Shown here in pieces: positions 7,165 through 9,491 of a stretch of 9,491 nt of DNA. Position 1 is the stretch's first letter, and the number at the start of each line of letters is the position of its first letter. The translations under genes and the position numbers were made by a program. The notes beneath the pieces were generated by a model. The model had not been told where the DNA came from. It saw only the letters and a list, made by a program, of their open reading frames with translations, and made no database searches. The DNA comes from Spirochaetota bacterium (GTDB lineage Bacteria; Spirochaetota; JAGLSM01; JAKPMW01), in NCBI GenBank assembly GCA_029548715.1, contig JAKPMW010000374.1, positions 1 to 9,491 on the forward strand. Direction: 5' to 3'.

Positions 7165-7662
7165 GTGTACGACAGGGAAACGCTGGGCAGGATCGTCGAG
7201 ATCCTCAGAGATGAAAAACGCACACTTGAAGAAGTCGCAGTGCTTGAAGAAAAACGCTGCCGGCTCTTGACGGAAAGCTGCTGGCCCCGGATGGAGAGCA
7301 TCGACGAAGGGGTTTCGGTCCTTGTTGAGAAGCTGTATGCTCTCGAAAAGGAACGCCTGTATGCCGGAAGCCGGATGATGCATACCAAAAGCGCTGATAC
7401 CCTCGGTGAGTTGATCCGCTTTGTCTCCGAATCAGATCGTGAAGAACTGATCCAGCTGCAGCATGACATGACAGCCGTGATCCAGCGGCTCCAGTTTCTC
7501 AAATCAGTCACAGAAGCCCTGCTCAAGGACAAGAAAGAGCTGTCAGATGTGACCATGTCCGCAGCCCGGGGCGAAAGCGGTGTGACTGAATATACCGAAA
7601 AGGGCTCTACCCGGGAGGTCAATACCGGGGCGGCATCGATTCTCTTCAGCCGCCGGATATAG
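7165..7662 (+). CDS. flgN: FlgN-family flagellar export chaperone
   Basis: A 165-residue, mostly helical cytosolic protein matching FlgN in size, composition and position. FlgN binds the hook-filament junction proteins FlgK and FlgL and delivers them to the flagellar type III export apparatus. Residues 1-120 form long amphipathic helices beginning YDRETLGRIVEILRDEKRTLEEVAVLEEK, with regularly placed Leu and charged residues typical of the FlgN antiparallel bundle; residues 120-165 are polar and probably flexible, ending in SILFSRRI. It starts with GTG; no in-frame ATG precedes it. It is followed after 9 nt by flgK, and the flgK ribosome binding site overlaps its TAG stop. The sequence itself is weakly conserved in this family, so the assignment leans partly on the neighbour. 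Confidence 0.85.
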   Translation: MYDRETLGRIVEILRDEKRTLEEVAVLEEKRCRLLTESCWPRMESIDEGVSVLVEKLYALEKERLYAGSRMMHTKSADTLGELIRFVSESDREELIQLQHDMTAVIQRLQFLKSVTEALLKDKKELSDVTMSAARGESGVTEYTEKGSTREVNTGAASILFSRRI

Positions 7663-7666
7663 GAGG
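7661..7666 (+). promoter_or_regulatory. Ribosome binding site of flgK
   Basis: A perfect AGGAGG overlaps the last two bases of the flgN stop codon and ends five bases before the flgK ATG. Ribosomes finishing flgN would be well placed to start flgK, favouring coupled synthesis of chaperone and client, with high flgK output. Confidence 0.8.
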
Positions 7667-7671
7667 TCAGG

Positions 7672-9491
7672 ATGATATCCACCTTTCACGGAATAGAGGT
7701 TGGCAAGCGGGGTCTGCAGACGCATCAGCAGGGGATGCACGTTGTCGAGCACAACATTGCCAATGCCAATACGGAGGGATACTCGCGCCAGAGGATTGCC
7801 TTCGAGGCCATGCAACCCCTCCATATTCCGGGACTCTCCAGGGCCGAGACCCCGGGGCAGATCGGGCAGGGAAACGTGGTCCAGTCGATCACCCGCGTGC
7901 GGAATGAATTTATTGATGACCGCATCATGGAAGAGACCTCGACCATGGGCTACTGGAAGACCACGCATGAGCATCTCTACCAGATCGAACAACTCCACAA
8001 TGAATCCTCGGCCCAGACCATCCGCAATGATCTGGACCAGTTCTGGAAGTCGTGGGAAAAGCTCAACACCAACCCTGATGACAGGGCTACCAGGGCAGTC
8101 GTGCGTGAAACAGCCGTCACCCTCTCGCGCAGCATCTCAAAGAGCTTTGACAGACTCTATGGGCTTCAGTCAAACATTGATACCCAAGTCAGGCTCAAGG
8201 TGGACGAGATCAATGCTGCGGCCCGCCAGATTGCAGACCTGAACGCGCAGATTCTCAAGTCCCAGCAAGCCGGAGACAATCCCAATGACCTGATGGACAA
8301 GCGGGATCTGGTTGTCGAAAAACTCTCGAAAATGGTCAATGTCAATGTTGTCCGCGGCGATCCTGACGAGTTTATGGTCTATGTCGGGAGCCAGTATCTT
8401 GTGCAGGGCCAGAAGATGCGCGCCATGGCTGGCGAGGGAAACCCGAAAAAGGACGGCTTTGTCGATGTCAGGTGGGCGGATGACAAGAGTCTGGTCAAGA
8501 TCGAGAGAGGCGAGATCCACGCCCTGCTTGAGCTTCGGGATGTGACAATTGCCAACCAGATTACCCAGATTGACAACATGACTCTCAACCTGACTGATCT
8601 GGTCAACGAAACCCACAGGGATGGGTTTGGCCTCAATTTCAAGACCGGCCTCAATTTCTTTCAGGAAATCAAGCTGACCCAAAACAGGAACGGGAACTAC
8701 GATCTTGACGGAGACGGGCAGGAGGATCACACGATTCTCTTCAAGATTGCAGGAACAAAGCAGGTTGACCTGGACGCTCCGATCGGGAGCGAGGGTGTCC
8801 TGAATTTCGGTCCGGCGAATCCGGACGGGAAAAACGTGACAGTCAGTTATACAGCCCGGGACCGGGTGCGGGATGTTGTCGAACGGATCAACAAGAGCGA
8901 TGTGGGTGTCGTGGCCTATGTCAATCACCGCAACCGGATTGCCTTCAAGGCCACCATTCCCCAGGATGAGCGAAACCAGAAGTTTGTCATCCGCCACCTT
9001 GAGGATTCGGGCGACTTTCTGGTCGGGATCAGCGGTGTTCTCAGGGAACGCGGACAGGCCGGAGCCTACGACTGGGCTGCGATCAATCAGGTCAACAAAC
9101 TGGCGGGCAGCGAAAAGGATTATTCGGTCACGCCGCAGTATCATCCGAGCCGCTGGGTTGATGTCGATGTGATGATCAAAAACGATCTCAACAATATCGC
9201 AGCCTCCCAGGGCGTGGATACCAACGGGGATGACCGCTTTGACAAGGCCAATGGAGCCGGCGACGGGAATAACGCCCTGGCGATTGCAAAATACCGCTAT
9301 GGCAATGGCATGATCGGGGAAAACGCCACCTTTGACGAGTTTTTTACCTCCGTCATCGGCAAGCTCGGCTCGGATTCACGGGATGCAAAGACCCATCTTG
9401 AAAAGAGCGAGCTGGTGATGAAGCACCTCGAAAACAACCGCAAGTCAAATTCGGGTGTGAGCTACGATGAGGAGATGGCATCGATGGTGAT
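7672..9491 (+). CDS. flgK: Flagellar hook-associated protein 1, FlgK (3' partial)
   Basis: FlgK forms the first junction ring between hook and filament; in spirochaetes this lies in the periplasm. 606 codons are visible with no stop, and the frame leaves the window at residues EEMASMV, the start of the conserved C-terminal D0 helix, so only a few tens of residues should be missing. The N-terminal D0/D1 region carries NIANANTEGYSRQ (28-40), then PGQIGQG, a D1 helix with FWKSWEKLNTNPDDRATR, and GDNPNDLMDKRDLVVEKLS, all close to spirochaetal FlgK. The region from about 300 to 530 is an insertion-like outer domain with two acidic loops, DLDGDGQED (344-352) and DTNGDDRFD (516-524). No signal peptide is expected because FlgK uses the flagellar export system. 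It is preceded by flgN and an excellent ribosome binding site; flgL would be expected beyond the window. Confidence 0.97.
   Translation, partial: MISTFHGIEVGKRGLQTHQQGMHVVEHNIANANTEGYSRQRIAFEAMQPLHIPGLSRAETPGQIGQGNVVQSITRVRNEFIDDRIMEETSTMGYWKTTHEHLYQIEQLHNESSAQTIRNDLDQFWKSWEKLNTNPDDRATRAVVRETAVTLSRSISKSFDRLYGLQSNIDTQVRLKVDEINAAARQIADLNAQILKSQQAGDNPNDLMDKRDLVVEKLSKMVNVNVVRGDPDEFMVYVGSQYLVQGQKMRAMAGEGNPKKDGFVDVRWADDKSLVKIERGEIHALLELRDVTIANQITQIDNMTLNLTDLVNETHRDGFGLNFKTGLNFFQEIKLTQNRNGNYDLDGDGQEDHTILFKIAGTKQVDLDAPIGSEGVLNFGPANPDGKNVTVSYTARDRVRDVVERINKSDVGVVAYVNHRNRIAFKATIPQDERNQKFVIRHLEDSGDFLVGISGVLRERGQAGAYDWAAINQVNKLAGSEKDYSVTPQYHPSRWVDVDVMIKNDLNNIAASQGVDTNGDDRFDKANGAGDGNNALAIAKYRYGNGMIGENATFDEFFTSVIGKLGSDSRDAKTHLEKSELVMKHLENNRKSNSGVSYDEEMASMV

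Noticed and set aside
7123..7215. A 30-codon + strand open frame before flgN.
   Set aside because: It runs into flgN in another frame, has only a weak ribosome binding site and no recognisable composition. A leader-peptide role cannot be excluded but has no support.
6148..7383. A 411-codon open frame on the minus strand spanning three genes.
   Set aside because: It crosses the lipoprotein, zinc-ribbon and flgN genes, which have convincing motifs on the + strand. Its translation shows no recognisable domain, so it is a codon-bias shadow.
8170..9144. A 324-codon open frame on the minus strand inside flgK.
   Set aside because: It lies entirely opposite well-conserved FlgK coding sequence; its content mirrors that frame's codon use.

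Overview
This window reads as chromosomal DNA of a motile spirochaete, probably in the Spirochaetaceae/Treponema-Spirochaeta range. The main evidence is the last gene, a hook-associated protein FlgK whose sequence has spirochaetal character: a start resembling STFxGIEIGKR, the segment PGQIGQG, the segment GDNPNDLMDKRDLVVEKLS, and an inserted acidic region. Two lipoproteins with TPR repeats and a moderately GC-rich composition fit this. The species cannot be fixed from the window.

All nine genes lie on the + strand and are tightly packed. Gaps run from 9 to 94 nt and three junctions overlap, so there is no gene-free stretch above 100 nt. In order they are: (1) the 3' part of a bacterial XPB/Ssl2-like helicase-associated protein (1-816); (2) a TPR lipoprotein whose signal peptide is encoded inside the end of gene 1 (about 737-2035); (3) an unrecognised protein with a short beta-strand-rich N-terminus and a long helical body (2130-3119); (4) a putative regulator with a CBS pair, a PAS-like segment and a Fis-type HTH but no sigma-54 AAA+ ATPase domain, overlapping gene 3 by 8 nt (3112-4029); (5) an ABC-F ATPase (4058-5932); (6) a second TPR lipoprotein overlapping gene 5 (5911-6819); (7) a 75-residue double zinc-ribbon protein (6862-7089); (8) FlgN, the export chaperone (7165-7662); (9) FlgK, cut by the window end (7672->9491).

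The clearest functional unit is flgN-flgK: the chaperone and its client are 9 nt apart and the flgK ribosome binding site overlaps the flgN stop codon. Genes 3 and 4 form a second likely unit because of their overlapping stop and start. The other genes look like housekeeping and envelope functions read in the same direction. I cannot show that they belong to motility, although the run leads directly into flagellar genes.

No tRNA, rRNA, CRISPR array, insertion sequence, long repeat, convincing promoter or convincing terminator was seen. The most unusual items are the regulator without AAA+ and its coupled partner, two EF-hand-like acidic loops in FlgK, the small zinc-ribbon protein next to flgN, and the lipoprotein signal peptide overlapping the helicase gene.
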